From Bacillota bacterium (lineage in GTDB: Bacteria; Bacillota; Sulfobacillia; Sulfobacillales; JAIMBI01): 37,642 nucleotides of DNA. Each line of letters begins with the position of its first letter. Position 1 is the stretch's first letter. Position numbers and translations under genes: made by a program. A model generated the notes under the pieces. The model ran no database searches. It saw nothing but the letters and a program-made list of their open reading frames with translations, and had not been told where the DNA came from. The stretch lies in NCBI GenBank assembly GCA_021846565.1, contig JAJZWS010000027.1, positions 1 to 37,642 on the forward strand, given 5' to 3'. Positions 26,222-34,688 of this stretch are shown here, piece by piece.

Positions 26222-27049
26222 ATGACAAAGCCGAGTCCACCTCGATCGCGCGAAGGGCCGCCGCATGCCGTGTGGCGCCTGTACCTGTCGGAATGCGTGG
26301 GCACCCTGCTGCTGGTGGCCGTCGGTTGCTCCTTGGTGGTATTGGATTTTGCCAAAGGCAGTCCCGTGGTGCACGCCCTCCCCAGCGCGGCAGGCCGCCG
26401 GGCGCTGACCGGGTTTCTCTTTGGCGCCACCGGCGGCTCCATTGCTCTGTCCCCCGTCGGCCGCGTAAGCGGCGCACATATCAATCCCATCGTGTCGCTG
26501 GCGTTTTGGCGCCGCGGCAAGCTGGCGCCGGAGGTCGCGGTCGGGTATGTGGCGGCGCAACTGGTGGGTGCCGTCTTGGGCGCGCTGCCGCTCCTGTTGT
26601 GGGGGCGGTGGGCGGCGAGTGTGCATTTGGCCGCCACGATGCCGGGCCCAGCCGGCCCTTGGGTTGCCGTTTTGGGCGAGGTGGGCGCCACCATGTGCCT
26701 GGTGGTGGGTCTCTTCGTATTTCTCGGCCACCGACGTCTGCGCCGCTTCACACCGGGTCTGTTTGCCCCGCTGTACGCGTTTTTGGTGTGGGCCGAAGCC
26801 CCATTATCTGGCACCAGCACCAACCCGGCCCGCAGTCTCGGCCCCGCGCTGGTGGGCCACACGTGGACCGCTTGGTGGGTCGATTGGATCGGACCGCTGG
26901 CCGGCCTAGTCCTCGGGCTGGCCATTCTCCAGCTTCCCCGGCTGGCCCTCCTCGAGGAAGAGGTGGCCAAACTTTATCACTTCCACTGGGATCCCCACGG
27001 CATCCTACATGGCACACGTCCTTCCGCGTCACGGTCTCTGCCCGGCTGA
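26222..27049 (+). CDS. Aquaporin-like channel (MIP family) with altered first NPA box
   Basis: A 275-residue channel with six hydrophobic helices and the two half-helix loops of the major intrinsic protein fold. The first loop reads SGAHINPIVSLAF, with NPI (88-90) instead of NPA; the second is GTSTNPARSLGPALVG with the selectivity-filter Arg kept. It should pass water or small neutral solutes, possibly hydrogen peroxide. ATG 26222 has only a weak CAGG site nearby. The gene stands alone between katG and an MFS gene. Confidence 0.85.
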   Translation: MTKPSPPRSREGPPHAVWRLYLSECVGTLLLVAVGCSLVVLDFAKGSPVVHALPSAAGRRALTGFLFGATGGSIALSPVGRVSGAHINPIVSLAFWRRGKLAPEVAVGYVAAQLVGAVLGALPLLLWGRWAASVHLAATMPGPAGPWVAVLGEVGATMCLVVGLFVFLGHRRLRRFTPGLFAPLYAFLVWAEAPLSGTSTNPARSLGPALVGHTWTAWWVDWIGPLAGLVLGLAILQLPRLALLEEEVAKLYHFHWDPHGILHGTRPSASRSLPG

Positions 27050-27091
27050 TCGGCTGCCACCGCCACCCGTGCTGAAACCGCCCGTTTGGGG

Positions 27092-27116
27092 TATGATGAG
27101 TCAAACTAGTTGACCC
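27092..27116 (+). promoter_or_regulatory. -10 element and palindromic operator of the MFS gene
   Basis: TATGAT (27092-27097) is followed by the palindrome AACTAGTT (27104-27111) framed by GTCA and TGAC. The position just after the -10 suits repressor binding. No clear -35 hexamer is visible. Confidence 0.45.
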
Positions 27117-27143
27117 GGTTAACGATCGACGAGGTGGAGCGAT

Positions 27144-28379
27144 TTGACCCAGAATCTGAAGTGGCTCTATTGGGGAAGAGGCCTGCGCAGCTTTTCGACC
27201 GCGTTCCTGACGGTGGCTTTTCCGCTATACCTCGCGGTATCAGGCTACAACGCCGCGCGCTTGGGGCTGGTGCTTGGGGTGGCCGGCGGGGTGACGCTGG
27301 CGCTGGTGGCCGCGGTGGGCATCATCGGCGACAAATATGGCCGCCGGCGCGTCATCATGGGCCTGGCGGCGCTGGCGGCAATTGGCGGAGCGGTGCTGAC
27401 GCGATCGGTGGCCTTTTGGCCGGTGGTGCTGGCCAGCGGGCTGGGAGGTGTCGGCAAAGGCGGCGGGGCCGGCAGTGGAGGATCCTGGGGCCCGGTGTTT
27501 CCCGCCGAGCAGCCGCTGGTGGCGGGGGCGGCGCGCGACGACAACCGGACCAAGGCGTTTGGCACCATATCGTTTGTAGGGGTCATGGCCGGCGCGGCAG
27601 GGTCGCTGGTGGCCACGGTCCCTGAGATCCTGCACAGTCATGGCTGGACTTGGGCGGCCAGCTACCAATTGCTGTTCGCGGCATCGGTGGTGGTTTCGCT
27701 GGCCATGGTGGCGGTCACCATCCCGCTGCGGGAAAACCCGCCCTCGCAAACTCCTGTCACGGCCGCCGATGCGCCGCCCATTTCGTTTAAACAGCTCCTG
27801 GGCCGTCTCGGATTCACCAACGCGTTAAACGGTCTGGGATTCGGCTTTTTGGGCCCGCTGCTGACGTACTGGTTCTACCGCCGGTATGGGGTGGGCCCGG
27901 CCGAGTTGGGCGTCTTGTACACCGTCGTCAACCTCGCGTCGGCCCTGCCGTATCTCTGGTCGTCCAATCTCGCCGCGCACTGGGGCACCGTGAAGACGGT
28001 GACCTATACGCGGGCCATTGGGCTCCTGGTCCTGCTGTCCATGGCCATCTGCCCCACCTTCGTGCTTGCCGGCCTAGCCTACATGCTGCGCATGATTTTC
28101 AACTCGCTCGGCATGCCCGCCCGGCAGTCGTTTGTGATGGGCGTGAGTGACGACCAGTATCGCAGCCGGGTGTCGGCCTTCAGCTCCCTGCCGTCCCAGG
28201 TCACCGCCATGGTAAGTCCGGTGGCGGCCGGCGCCATGATGGACGCGGTTCTGGACATCCCCATCTTCGGCGCCACGCTGTTCATGGGCATGAACCTAGT
28301 GGCATATTACTGGCTCTTTCGCGACGTGCGCCCTCCGGAAGAACGGTCGCCGGCCCGCGTCGCTGGCGGGTCCACCTGA
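27144..28379 (+). CDS. MFS transporter
   Basis: A 411-residue major facilitator with 12 predicted helices. The TM2-TM3 loop signature is IIGDKYGRRRVIMG. Gly-rich segments follow (GLGGVGKGGGAGSGG, residues about 100-114), which is unusual in a helix and probably lies in TM4 or its flank. The second half has YRRYGVGPAELGVLYT and GMPARQSFVMG. TTG 27144 follows GAGGTGGAG. Substrate unknown; drug or metabolite export is the common role for this branch. Confidence 0.85.
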   Translation: MTQNLKWLYWGRGLRSFSTAFLTVAFPLYLAVSGYNAARLGLVLGVAGGVTLALVAAVGIIGDKYGRRRVIMGLAALAAIGGAVLTRSVAFWPVVLASGLGGVGKGGGAGSGGSWGPVFPAEQPLVAGAARDDNRTKAFGTISFVGVMAGAAGSLVATVPEILHSHGWTWAASYQLLFAASVVVSLAMVAVTIPLRENPPSQTPVTAADAPPISFKQLLGRLGFTNALNGLGFGFLGPLLTYWFYRRYGVGPAELGVLYTVVNLASALPYLWSSNLAAHWGTVKTVTYTRAIGLLVLLSMAICPTFVLAGLAYMLRMIFNSLGMPARQSFVMGVSDDQYRSRVSAFSSLPSQVTAMVSPVAAGAMMDAVLDIPIFGATLFMGMNLVAYYWLFRDVRPPEERSPARVAGGST

Positions 28380-28498
28380 CCACCCGGTGGCTAACAACGT
28401 CCCCAGGGCGAGCCTTACCCGACGGTCAGCGGATTCAGTATGATGGACGCGCCGCCGAACATACCGCAGCCATTCATTTCATCTCAAGGGGGTTCCTG

Positions 28499-30625
28499 AT
28501 GGACAAGCGACACCTCACCGTAGAAGACGTGCAACGTTTCGAGCTCGCGGCCACTCCCGTGCTGTCACCCGACGGCACGCGCGTCATCTATGAGCGCACG
28601 GTGGCCGACACCGAGGACAACGGGTACCGCACGCACCTGTGGATCGCGCCTGTCGACGGGAGCGCCCCGGCGCGCGCGCTGACCGGAATCGGCAAGCGCA
28701 ATGCCGGCGCGGCCTGGTCCCCGGACGGCGCGACCCTCGCGTTTGTGTCCAACCGCAGCCATGGGTCGCAGGCGTGGCTCCTGCCGCTGAACGGTGGCGA
28801 GGCCGCCCGGCTCACCCGGCTCCGTCGCGGTATCTCGTCGCTGGTGTGGGCGCCTGACGGCCGAACGCTTTTTGGGCTGGTGCCTACGCCGTACGACGGC
28901 AACATTGAACTTTTTGATCCCGATCTGTCAGAAAAAGAAGCCCAAAAGCAGTTCGAGAAAGAGGACAAAGAGTGGACCGAGGGAGCCAAGCGCTTTGACC
29001 GGCTGCACTACAAGATGAATGGGATGGGGCTTAAACCCCACCGCGTCCCCCAGCTGGTGGCTGTGGATGTGACCACCGGCGATGTCACTCAGCTGACCCG
29101 CGGCGACATGGGCGTGAGCGCGCCCGCCCTCTCCCCGGACGGCCAGACGATCGCCGTCATTTCCAACCGCCATGCCAATCGGGAGACGGAGCAGCAGGAA
29201 CACCAGCACGTGTACCTCATCCCGGCCACCGGGGGCGAGCTCACCCTGCTGACCGACAAAATCTCGGCACGCGACGTGGCGTGGTCTCCCGATGGCCAGT
29301 ACTTGGCCGTGGTGGGTGTGGGCGAGGAGATGTACCGGTATCGGTCGGCCACCCAGGCCAAACTGTTTCTGGTGACGCCGGATGGGTCCGGCGTCGAGGA
29401 TCTCACGGCGTCGTTCCCGGACTCGCTGTCCAATGCCTGCGGCTCAGACGTGCATGCGCCGGGAGACGGCCCGGGCGCCATCTGGGCGCGCGACGGGCAC
29501 GCCATCCTGGCCATTTCGGGTCGCGAGGGGCGGTCCGAAGTAGTCCGCCTCCCCTTGGCCCATGGAAAACTTTCCGGGCCCATCACGGCGGTGATGGGCG
29601 GCGACCGCAACGTCTTTGCCTTTGACACCCGTGACGGCGAGCACCTGGTGGCCATCTACGGCACGCCCACGGACCCGTCGCGCGTCGTGACCGTACACGC
29701 AGCGGGCCCAGGTCGTCCGCGGCCAGCCCGCCCGCTCACCGAGCCCATTCCCGAAAGCCCCGTGGCGCCGTTCCCGGCGGAGGAGACGCGGCTCGATGGC
29801 GACAACCAGTGGCTCGCGGAGGTGGAGCTGGTGGAGCCCGAAGCGTTCACGTATACGTCGGCCGACGACTGGAGTGCCCAGGGCTGGGTCATCCGGCCGG
29901 TGGGAGCGGAGCCGGGCAAGAAGTACCCGGTCATCTTGGAAATTCACGGCGGGCCACAGACCAACTACGGCCACATGATGTTTCACGAGATGCAGTGGCT
30001 GGCCGCCCAGGGCTACGCGGTCGTGTACACCAACCCGCGCGGCAGCACCAGCTACGGCCAAGAATTTGTGAATGCCGTCCGGCTGCACTACGGGGAGAAC
30101 GACGCGGTGGACGTCTTAAATGGCCTGGACGCCGCCCTGGCCCGCTTTGACTACCTCGACGCAGACCGGGTGGCGGTGACCGGCGGCAGCTACGGCGGCT
30201 TCATGACCAACTGGCTGGTGGGCCACACCCAGCGATTCTTCGCCGCCGTGTCGCAGCGGTCAATTTCCAACTGGGTGTCGTTCTATGGCGCGTCGGACAT
30301 TGGGCCCACCTTCGTGGAACATCAGCTGGGAGTGGCCCGGTTTGACACGCCCGAGGAGCGGGAGACGCTGTGGCGCATGTCCCCGCTGGCCTACGCCGCC
30401 CACGTCACCACGCCCCTGCTGCTGGTCCACTCGGAAGAAGACCTGCGCTGCCCCATGGAGCAAGCCGAGCAGTTTTACACGGTGATCAAGCGGCACGGCG
30501 GCGAGGTGGCGCTGTTCCGCGTTCCCCAGGCCAACCACGATCTTTCGCGCAACGGCAAGCCCAAACTCCGCCTGGCGCGGCTGGGCGCGCTGCACGATTG
30601 GATCGAGAGCCACCGGCCCCAGTAG
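28499..30625 (+). CDS. S9 family prolyl oligopeptidase (acylaminoacyl-peptidase type)
   Basis: Cytoplasmic serine peptidase that trims short peptides. In 708 residues the N-terminal part (about 1-420) is a beta-propeller with PD40/WD-like blades (SPDGTRVIYE, SPDGATLAFVSNR, SPDGQTIAVISNRH, SPDGQYLAVVG), which limits access to small substrates. The C-terminal alpha/beta hydrolase domain carries Ser564 (GGSYGGFMTNW), Asp648 (HSEEDLRCP) and His680 (QANHDLS). HGGPQTNYGH supplies the oxyanion site. There is no signal peptide. ATG 28499 is preceded by AAGGGGG. Confidence 0.94.
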   Translation: MDKRHLTVEDVQRFELAATPVLSPDGTRVIYERTVADTEDNGYRTHLWIAPVDGSAPARALTGIGKRNAGAAWSPDGATLAFVSNRSHGSQAWLLPLNGGEAARLTRLRRGISSLVWAPDGRTLFGLVPTPYDGNIELFDPDLSEKEAQKQFEKEDKEWTEGAKRFDRLHYKMNGMGLKPHRVPQLVAVDVTTGDVTQLTRGDMGVSAPALSPDGQTIAVISNRHANRETEQQEHQHVYLIPATGGELTLLTDKISARDVAWSPDGQYLAVVGVGEEMYRYRSATQAKLFLVTPDGSGVEDLTASFPDSLSNACGSDVHAPGDGPGAIWARDGHAILAISGREGRSEVVRLPLAHGKLSGPITAVMGGDRNVFAFDTRDGEHLVAIYGTPTDPSRVVTVHAAGPGRPRPARPLTEPIPESPVAPFPAEETRLDGDNQWLAEVELVEPEAFTYTSADDWSAQGWVIRPVGAEPGKKYPVILEIHGGPQTNYGHMMFHEMQWLAAQGYAVVYTNPRGSTSYGQEFVNAVRLHYGENDAVDVLNGLDAALARFDYLDADRVAVTGGSYGGFMTNWLVGHTQRFFAAVSQRSISNWVSFYGASDIGPTFVEHQLGVARFDTPEERETLWRMSPLAYAAHVTTPLLLVHSEEDLRCPMEQAEQFYTVIKRHGGEVALFRVPQANHDLSRNGKPKLRLARLGALHDWIESHRPQ

Positions 30626-30650
30626 TTCGGTCACCAAGCTCCAGGTGATG

Positions 30651-30690
30651 CGCCCCGATCCCGCGATGCCGGGAACGGGGCGTTCTCTCG
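30651..30690 (+). terminator. Terminator after the S9 peptidase gene
   Basis: CGCCCCG-A-TCCCG pairs with CGGGA-A-CGGGGCG around CGATGC, with one internal mismatch, and is followed by TTCTCTC. It lies 25 bases after the stop. Confidence 0.65.
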
Positions 30691-30833
30691 CGTCTATGGC
30701 GCCAGCGGCTTCACACAACCTTAACGCGACCCTCACCCCGGCTTCATGAAACCATCACACGCTGTTCACGGGCGGCCCCCACACTGAGCCCAGTCTCAGC
30801 AACCGTCGACGCGCCCTATGACGCATCGAGGCC

Positions 30834-30857
30834 TACACAAAGGAGTACACAAAGGAG
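30834..30857 (+). repeat. 12-bp tandem duplication carrying two Shine-Dalgarno sequences
   Basis: TACACAAAGGAG occurs twice in direct succession. The second copy places AAAGGAGGG seven bases before the GTG at 30865; the first copy lies 12 bases further upstream. Confidence 0.95.
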
Positions 30858-30864
30858 GGCACCC

Positions 30865-32271
30865 GTGGACACGCGAGACACCGCGTCAGCCAACGGTTCG
30901 ACGAACAGTCTGACCGACGCGTTGAACAACGCCCCGTTGAGCCTGTTTCACCTGAAGGCCATGCTGACGGCCGGCATGGGATTTTTCACGGACGCATACG
31001 ACCTTTTCGTCATCGGAGTCGCCGCCGTCCTCATCAAGGCCACGTGGCACCCGGCCACCTGGCAGTTGGGACTCTTGTCTTCCACGGCTCTCTTGGCGGC
31101 TTTTTTGGGTGCGACCCTGTTTGGCCGGCTGGCCGACGTCTGGGGTCGCAAGCGCATCTACGGCGTGGAAGCGGCCCTCATGGCGATCGCGGCCATGGCC
31201 TCGGCCTTTGCGCCCAGCATCATGTGGCTGATTGCGATCCGCTTCGTATTGGGGCTTGGCATCGGCGGTGACTACCCGGTGTCAGCCGTGCTGATGAGCG
31301 AGTACGCCAACACCAAGGACCGGGGCCGGCTGGTGGGCATGGTGTTTTCCATGCAGGCCGTCGGTCTGGTCACCGGCCCGGTCGTGGCGCTGGCGCTGTT
31401 GGCGGCGGGCGTGCCGGCCGAGTTGGCGTGGCGCTTGCTGCTGGGTCTCGGAGCCATTCCCGCCCTGGGTGTGATTCTGCTCCGGCGCCGCATGCCCGAG
31501 TCGCCTCGCTACCTGGCCCGGGTCCGTGGGGAAACGGCGCAGGCGGCGGAGGCCACCCGCCAGTACTCCGGTCAGACCGTCGCGGCCTCGTCGCAGTCCG
31601 AGGGCCGGGTGCGCGCCAACCTGCGCCCCTACCTCCTGACCCTCTTGGGCACCGCGGGCACCTGGTTTGTGTTTGACTACGCCTACTACGGCAACAGCAT
31701 CTCGACCCCGCTGATTCTGAAGATGGTCGCGCCGCACGCGACGCTGTTGCAAAGCACCGCCTGGACGCTGTTCGTGTTTGCCCTGGCGGCGGTCCCCGGA
31801 TACTTCCTGGCGTTTTCCAAGATGGACAAGATCGGGCACCGTCGCCTCCAGCTGATTGGCTTTGCCGTCATGGGGCTGGCGTTCCTGGCAATGGGGGTCG
31901 TTCCCGGGTTGACCAGCACCCTGATTCCGTTCCTGCTGGTTTATGGCCTGTCGTACTTCTTCGCCGAGTTCGGGCCCAACACGACGACGTTCGTACTGTC
32001 GGGTGAGCTGTATCCGGTGAACCTGCGCACCACGGGCCACGGACTCAGTGCCGGCATCGCCAAGGCGGGAGCGTTCATCGGGGTGTTCGTGTTCCCGCTG
32101 CTGGCCGCCTCCCTGGGGCTGGCGGGCACCCTGACCATCACGTTCGTCTTCGCGGCCGTGGGCTTCCTGCTGACCTTGACGTTGCCCGAACCCGCCGGGC
32201 GGTCCCTGGAAGAGGTGTCGCGGGAGCGTGAGTTCGAGGTGGGGGTCACGCGCCAGTCCGCCGCCGGCTAG
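30865..32271 (+). CDS. MFS transporter of the PHS (phosphate:H+ symporter)-like group
   Basis: The 468-residue protein has 12 predicted helices and the features of the Pho84-like branch: GMGFFTDAYDLFVIGVA in TM1, the loop GRLADVWGRKRIYG, LGLGIGGDYPVSAVLMSEYA in TM4, RRRMPESPRYLARV in the central loop, FGPNTTTFVLSGELYPVNLRTTGHG in TM10-11, and a final LPEPAGRSLEEVS. Phosphate is the classical substrate, but close bacterial relatives carry organic acids, so the substrate is open. GTG 30865 is fixed by AAAGGAGGG. A perfect hairpin follows the stop. Confidence 0.85.
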   Translation: MDTRDTASANGSTNSLTDALNNAPLSLFHLKAMLTAGMGFFTDAYDLFVIGVAAVLIKATWHPATWQLGLLSSTALLAAFLGATLFGRLADVWGRKRIYGVEAALMAIAAMASAFAPSIMWLIAIRFVLGLGIGGDYPVSAVLMSEYANTKDRGRLVGMVFSMQAVGLVTGPVVALALLAAGVPAELAWRLLLGLGAIPALGVILLRRRMPESPRYLARVRGETAQAAEATRQYSGQTVAASSQSEGRVRANLRPYLLTLLGTAGTWFVFDYAYYGNSISTPLILKMVAPHATLLQSTAWTLFVFALAAVPGYFLAFSKMDKIGHRRLQLIGFAVMGLAFLAMGVVPGLTSTLIPFLLVYGLSYFFAEFGPNTTTFVLSGELYPVNLRTTGHGLSAGIAKAGAFIGVFVFPLLAASLGLAGTLTITFVFAAVGFLLTLTLPEPAGRSLEEVSREREFEVGVTRQSAAG

Positions 32272-32284
32272 ACCCCCTTCCCTG

Positions 32285-32315
32285 TTCAGGGCCCGAGCGT
32301 TGCTCGGGCCCTGAA
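32285..32315. terminator. Perfect 13-bp hairpin between convergent genes
   Basis: TTCAGGGCCCGAG and CTCGGGCCCTGAA pair without mismatch around CGTTG. It lies between the MFS stop (32271) and the PIN gene stop (32338), suggesting a bidirectional terminator, though no long T-run follows. Confidence 0.7.
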
Positions 32316-32337
32316 CCGTGTAGAGGGTGGCCGCCGC

Positions 32338-32790
32338 CTACCCGGCGGCCCGCGGCATCACGGTGCGGCCGCTGAGCAACATGTGGTGGTCGAACGCAAA
32401 TATCGTGTCGACGCCCTCCCGCTGGATGAATGCCAGGGACTGCGCATCGACGTACGACAATTCCTGGTCGGCGTAGCGGCTGATATTTTGGCGCGTATCA
32501 CGATCCACGTCCGGGTCCGGAAAGAGGACGGCCACTCCATGGTCGGCGGCCGCCTGATCCGCGGCGTGCAGCCATCGCAGCGCTGCCGCGAAATTGCGGT
32601 GGCTCAGCCAGGTATATGTTTCCCCGACGACGCCCACGCTGGTGACCTGCTGAACTGCAAGAGCGTCCAGAGCGCGGTAGTATTGCGCGGCCTCCGCGTG
32701 ATAGTGGTCAGACTCATCGAACAGCGCGATAAACGCGCCAGTGTGAATGAAAAGACTCACGCGACCACTACCGCCGGCCATAGATGTCAT
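32338..32790 (-). CDS. PIN-domain (VapC-type) toxin with first Asp replaced by His
   Basis: The 150-residue protein has a PIN ribonuclease fold: LFIHTGAFIALFDESDHYH at the start, Glu57 in VVGETYTWL, Asp115 in SYVDAQSLAF and Asp134 in FAFDHHM. The first metal-binding Asp, expected in DTGA, is His16 (CAC for GAC, one base), so nuclease activity is probably lost. The ATG at 32790 overlaps the RHH antitoxin frame by 23 bases, the usual antitoxin-toxin order. The partner also looks broken. Confidence 0.75.
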   Translation of the reverse strand: MTSMAGGSGRVSLFIHTGAFIALFDESDHYHAEAAQYYRALDALAVQQVTSVGVVGETYTWLSHRNFAAALRWLHAADQAAADHGVAVLFPDPDVDRDTRQNISRYADQELSYVDAQSLAFIQREGVDTIFAFDHHMLLSGRTVMPRAAG

Positions 32791-32989
32791 CGTGGTGAGC
32801 ACTGCCAGTGCCGGCGCCCGACCGGACCATGCCAATGAGGTCCAAGAACGGATGCGAGCTTGGCGTCCGCCGCTGCAGGTATTCACCGAGCGCCTCGCGA
32901 ATGACATCGGCCTCCGACCGACCCTCGGCACGGGCTAGGCGTTGCAACGCCTGTTCCTGCGCGGACGAGAGATAGGTTTGCTTTCTGAC
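32768..32989 (-). pseudogene. RHH (CopG-type) antitoxin without a start codon
   Basis: A frame of 73 codons reads VRKQTYLSSAQEQALQRLAR, then EGRSEADVIREALGEYLQRR, a ribbon-helix-helix antitoxin, and ends by overlapping the PIN gene. It is preceded directly by TAG and begins with GTC; no ATG, GTG or TTG lies before the first beta-strand. It was probably a complete vapB-like gene whose start was lost. The alternative is initiation at a rare non-standard codon. Confidence 0.6.
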
Positions 32990-33080
32990 CTAGCCCACGC
33001 GATCCACCCCCTCGACCACTGATGACGTCGTCCCGCCCTTTCCGGTCTGTCGACCTCAGGGCGTCAGGCACCATGATAGC

Positions 33081-33094
33081 GACATCATGATGTC
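33081..33094. promoter_or_regulatory. 14-bp perfect palindrome, possible operator
   Basis: GACATCATGATGTC is a perfect palindrome in the region between the RHH/PIN pair (minus) and the permease/Fur operon (plus). It could be the autoregulatory site of the antitoxin or a site for the metal operon. Confidence 0.45.
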
Positions 33095-33126
33095 ACATCT
33101 AGACCCCCGATCAGCTCGGCGCCTGC

Positions 33127-33176
33127 TTGACATCGGCCTCGGACGCGTACATACTGCAGATGCAAGTTTATTTCAT
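33127..33176 (+). promoter_or_regulatory. Promoter and candidate operator of the permease/Fur operon
   Basis: A perfect TTGACA (33127-33132) and CATACT (33150-33155) are 17 bases apart. Just downstream, ATGCAA-N5-TTTCAT (33160-33176) is a near-palindrome (5 of 6 positions) over the expected start of transcription, the usual place for a Fur-family repressor. Confidence 0.55.
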
Positions 33177-33207
33177 GTGCGGCTGATTGGCGGCGAGGAG
33201 GCAAGCC

Positions 33208-34095
33208 ATGAATCTCTGGAACCCGGATCACCTGACCCTGTTGCTGGTGCTACCCACGGCGCTGCTGCTGGGGATGGTGCACGGCATCACGCCCGATGAG
33301 CACACGTGGCCAATCACCTTTAGTTATGCGGTGGGCAGCTACTCGAGCCGGGCCGGTCGTCGTGTAGGCTTTCTGTTTTCGGCGGCGTTCACACTCCAGC
33401 GGGCAATTGCGTCGGAGCTGGCGTTTCTGGCCCTCTCCAGCTTCGAGTTTGCGACGCGGTGGCAGTACGACGTGTACGCCGTCGTAGGCCTGGTCATGGC
33501 GGCGTCCGGCCTGTACATCCTGCACCGTGGCCACCCGCTGCACTGGTCCGTCGGCCGCCATGGCCCGAGCGACGGGCCGCGGCCGGTCCCGCCCTACATG
33601 CCGCTGGTGCACGGCTTCATCGCTGGGTGGGGCATCGGGGCGTTTGCGGTCATCATCTACACGGTGCTGGCCCCCACCATGCCCAGCGCCTGGGTGGGCT
33701 GGGTGCCCGGTCTCCTGTTTGGATTGGGCACCATGGTCATGCAGATGATCCTGGGCAGTGTCTTTGGCGCGTGGATGGCGCGCCGCCGGCTGAGCGCCGC
33801 CGCACGCGAATTCGTCGCCCGTTCCATGAGCGGCAAGACCCTCACGGGCGGAGGGATTGCATTCATGGCCGTCGCCGGCTTAGGCATCTTGGCACCGGGC
33901 CTCGTGTCGCATATCGTAATCGTGACCCCCATCCACGTGCACAATCTTCACAACTTGGGGGCCGGGTTCTTCTTGGCGGTACCTGCCCTGTTTGGCGTGG
34001 CGGTGTGGGCGTTTTGGTCCAGCCGCACTGAGGCGGCGCGGCGATTCGGCGAGGATGCCCCGACCAGCATCGGGCGGAAGGAGGTGACCACATGA
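33208..34095 (+). CDS. Polytopic membrane protein, putative divalent metal permease (Ni/Co type)
   Basis: The 295-residue protein has about seven hydrophobic segments. The first helix ends in GMVHGITPDEHTWPITFSYAVG; the spaced His, Asp, Glu and His recall the HX4DH signature of NiCoT nickel/cobalt permeases but with one residue more. A second His cluster, THPIH-like TPIHVHNLHNLG, lies near the C-terminus. ATG 33208 follows GAGGAGG. The Fur-family gene overlaps its stop (ATGA), so transport and metal-dependent regulation are linked. Family and metal are inferred; import or export is open. Confidence 0.65.
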   Translation: MNLWNPDHLTLLLVLPTALLLGMVHGITPDEHTWPITFSYAVGSYSSRAGRRVGFLFSAAFTLQRAIASELAFLALSSFEFATRWQYDVYAVVGLVMAASGLYILHRGHPLHWSVGRHGPSDGPRPVPPYMPLVHGFIAGWGIGAFAVIIYTVLAPTMPSAWVGWVPGLLFGLGTMVMQMILGSVFGAWMARRRLSAAAREFVARSMSGKTLTGGGIAFMAVAGLGILAPGLVSHIVIVTPIHVHNLHNLGAGFFLAVPALFGVAVWAFWSSRTEAARRFGEDAPTSIGRKEVTT

Positions 34096-34556
34096 GCGTG
34101 CTGAACTCCGACGCGGAGGCGCTCTTGCGTGAGCGGCTGCAGACCCACGAGCTGCGCGTCACCCCAAACCGTCTTGCCGTGTTTCGCGCGCTGCTGCAAA
34201 GCGCGCGCCCGCTGTCGGTGCCCGAGCTGGCCACGCACCTTTCAGACGATGGCTTGAGCGTACCCACGCTGTACCGCATCATGGAGGTGTTTTCCGCCAT
34301 CGGCGTGACCCACCCCGTGCTGGTGGACCACCAGTCGGTGGGCTACGAGCTGCGCGAGCCGTTTCGGTCCCACCACGACCATCTGGTGTGCAGCGCCTGC
34401 GGCCGCGTGGTGGATCTTTACAACTGCGACTTGACGGAAGCGATGGCGCAGCTGGGGCGCGACAATCAGTGCCGCGTGAACTTCCACCAGGTGGAGCTGC
34501 ACGGCCTGTGCGCCGACTGCGCGGCGGTCAAAGGGGCCGAAGTGGCTCGGGGATAG
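34092..34556 (+). CDS. Fur-family metal-responsive regulator
   Basis: The 154-residue protein has an N-terminal winged helix (RVTPNRLAVFRALLQSARPLSVPELATHLS..., SVPTLYRIMEVFSAIG) and a C-terminal metal-binding part with SHHDHLVCSACGRVVDL and LCADC, the two CxxC pairs of the structural zinc site. It could be a Fur, Zur or Nur; the sensor site residues do not decide. It overlaps the permease stop by four bases and probably represses the operon through the site at 33160-33176. Confidence 0.9.
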   Translation: MSVLNSDAEALLRERLQTHELRVTPNRLAVFRALLQSARPLSVPELATHLSDDGLSVPTLYRIMEVFSAIGVTHPVLVDHQSVGYELREPFRSHHDHLVCSACGRVVDLYNCDLTEAMAQLGRDNQCRVNFHQVELHGLCADCAAVKGAEVARG

Positions 34557-34646
34557 ATAGATCCAGCGGGTAGGCACCCAGCGGTGGCCGCAGCTGGGTC
34601 GGGAACGACGGCGGCTGCACGGAAACGAGAATGATGTGAGGTGGCG

Positions 34647-34673
34647 ATGGGCCCTGGAGGCTCCAGGGCCCAT
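34647..34673. repeat. Perfect 12-bp inverted repeat after the Fur gene
   Basis: ATGGGCCCTGGA and TCCAGGGCCCAT pair perfectly around GGC. It may terminate the permease/Fur transcript, although no T-run follows. Confidence 0.7.
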
Positions 34674-34688
34674 ACCGAACCCGGCCGC

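Noticed and set aside
25469-26731. 420-codon minus-strand frame across the gap and the aquaporin gene
   Set aside because: It overlaps the aquaporin gene on the opposite strand and has low-complexity Arg/Ala/Pro composition.
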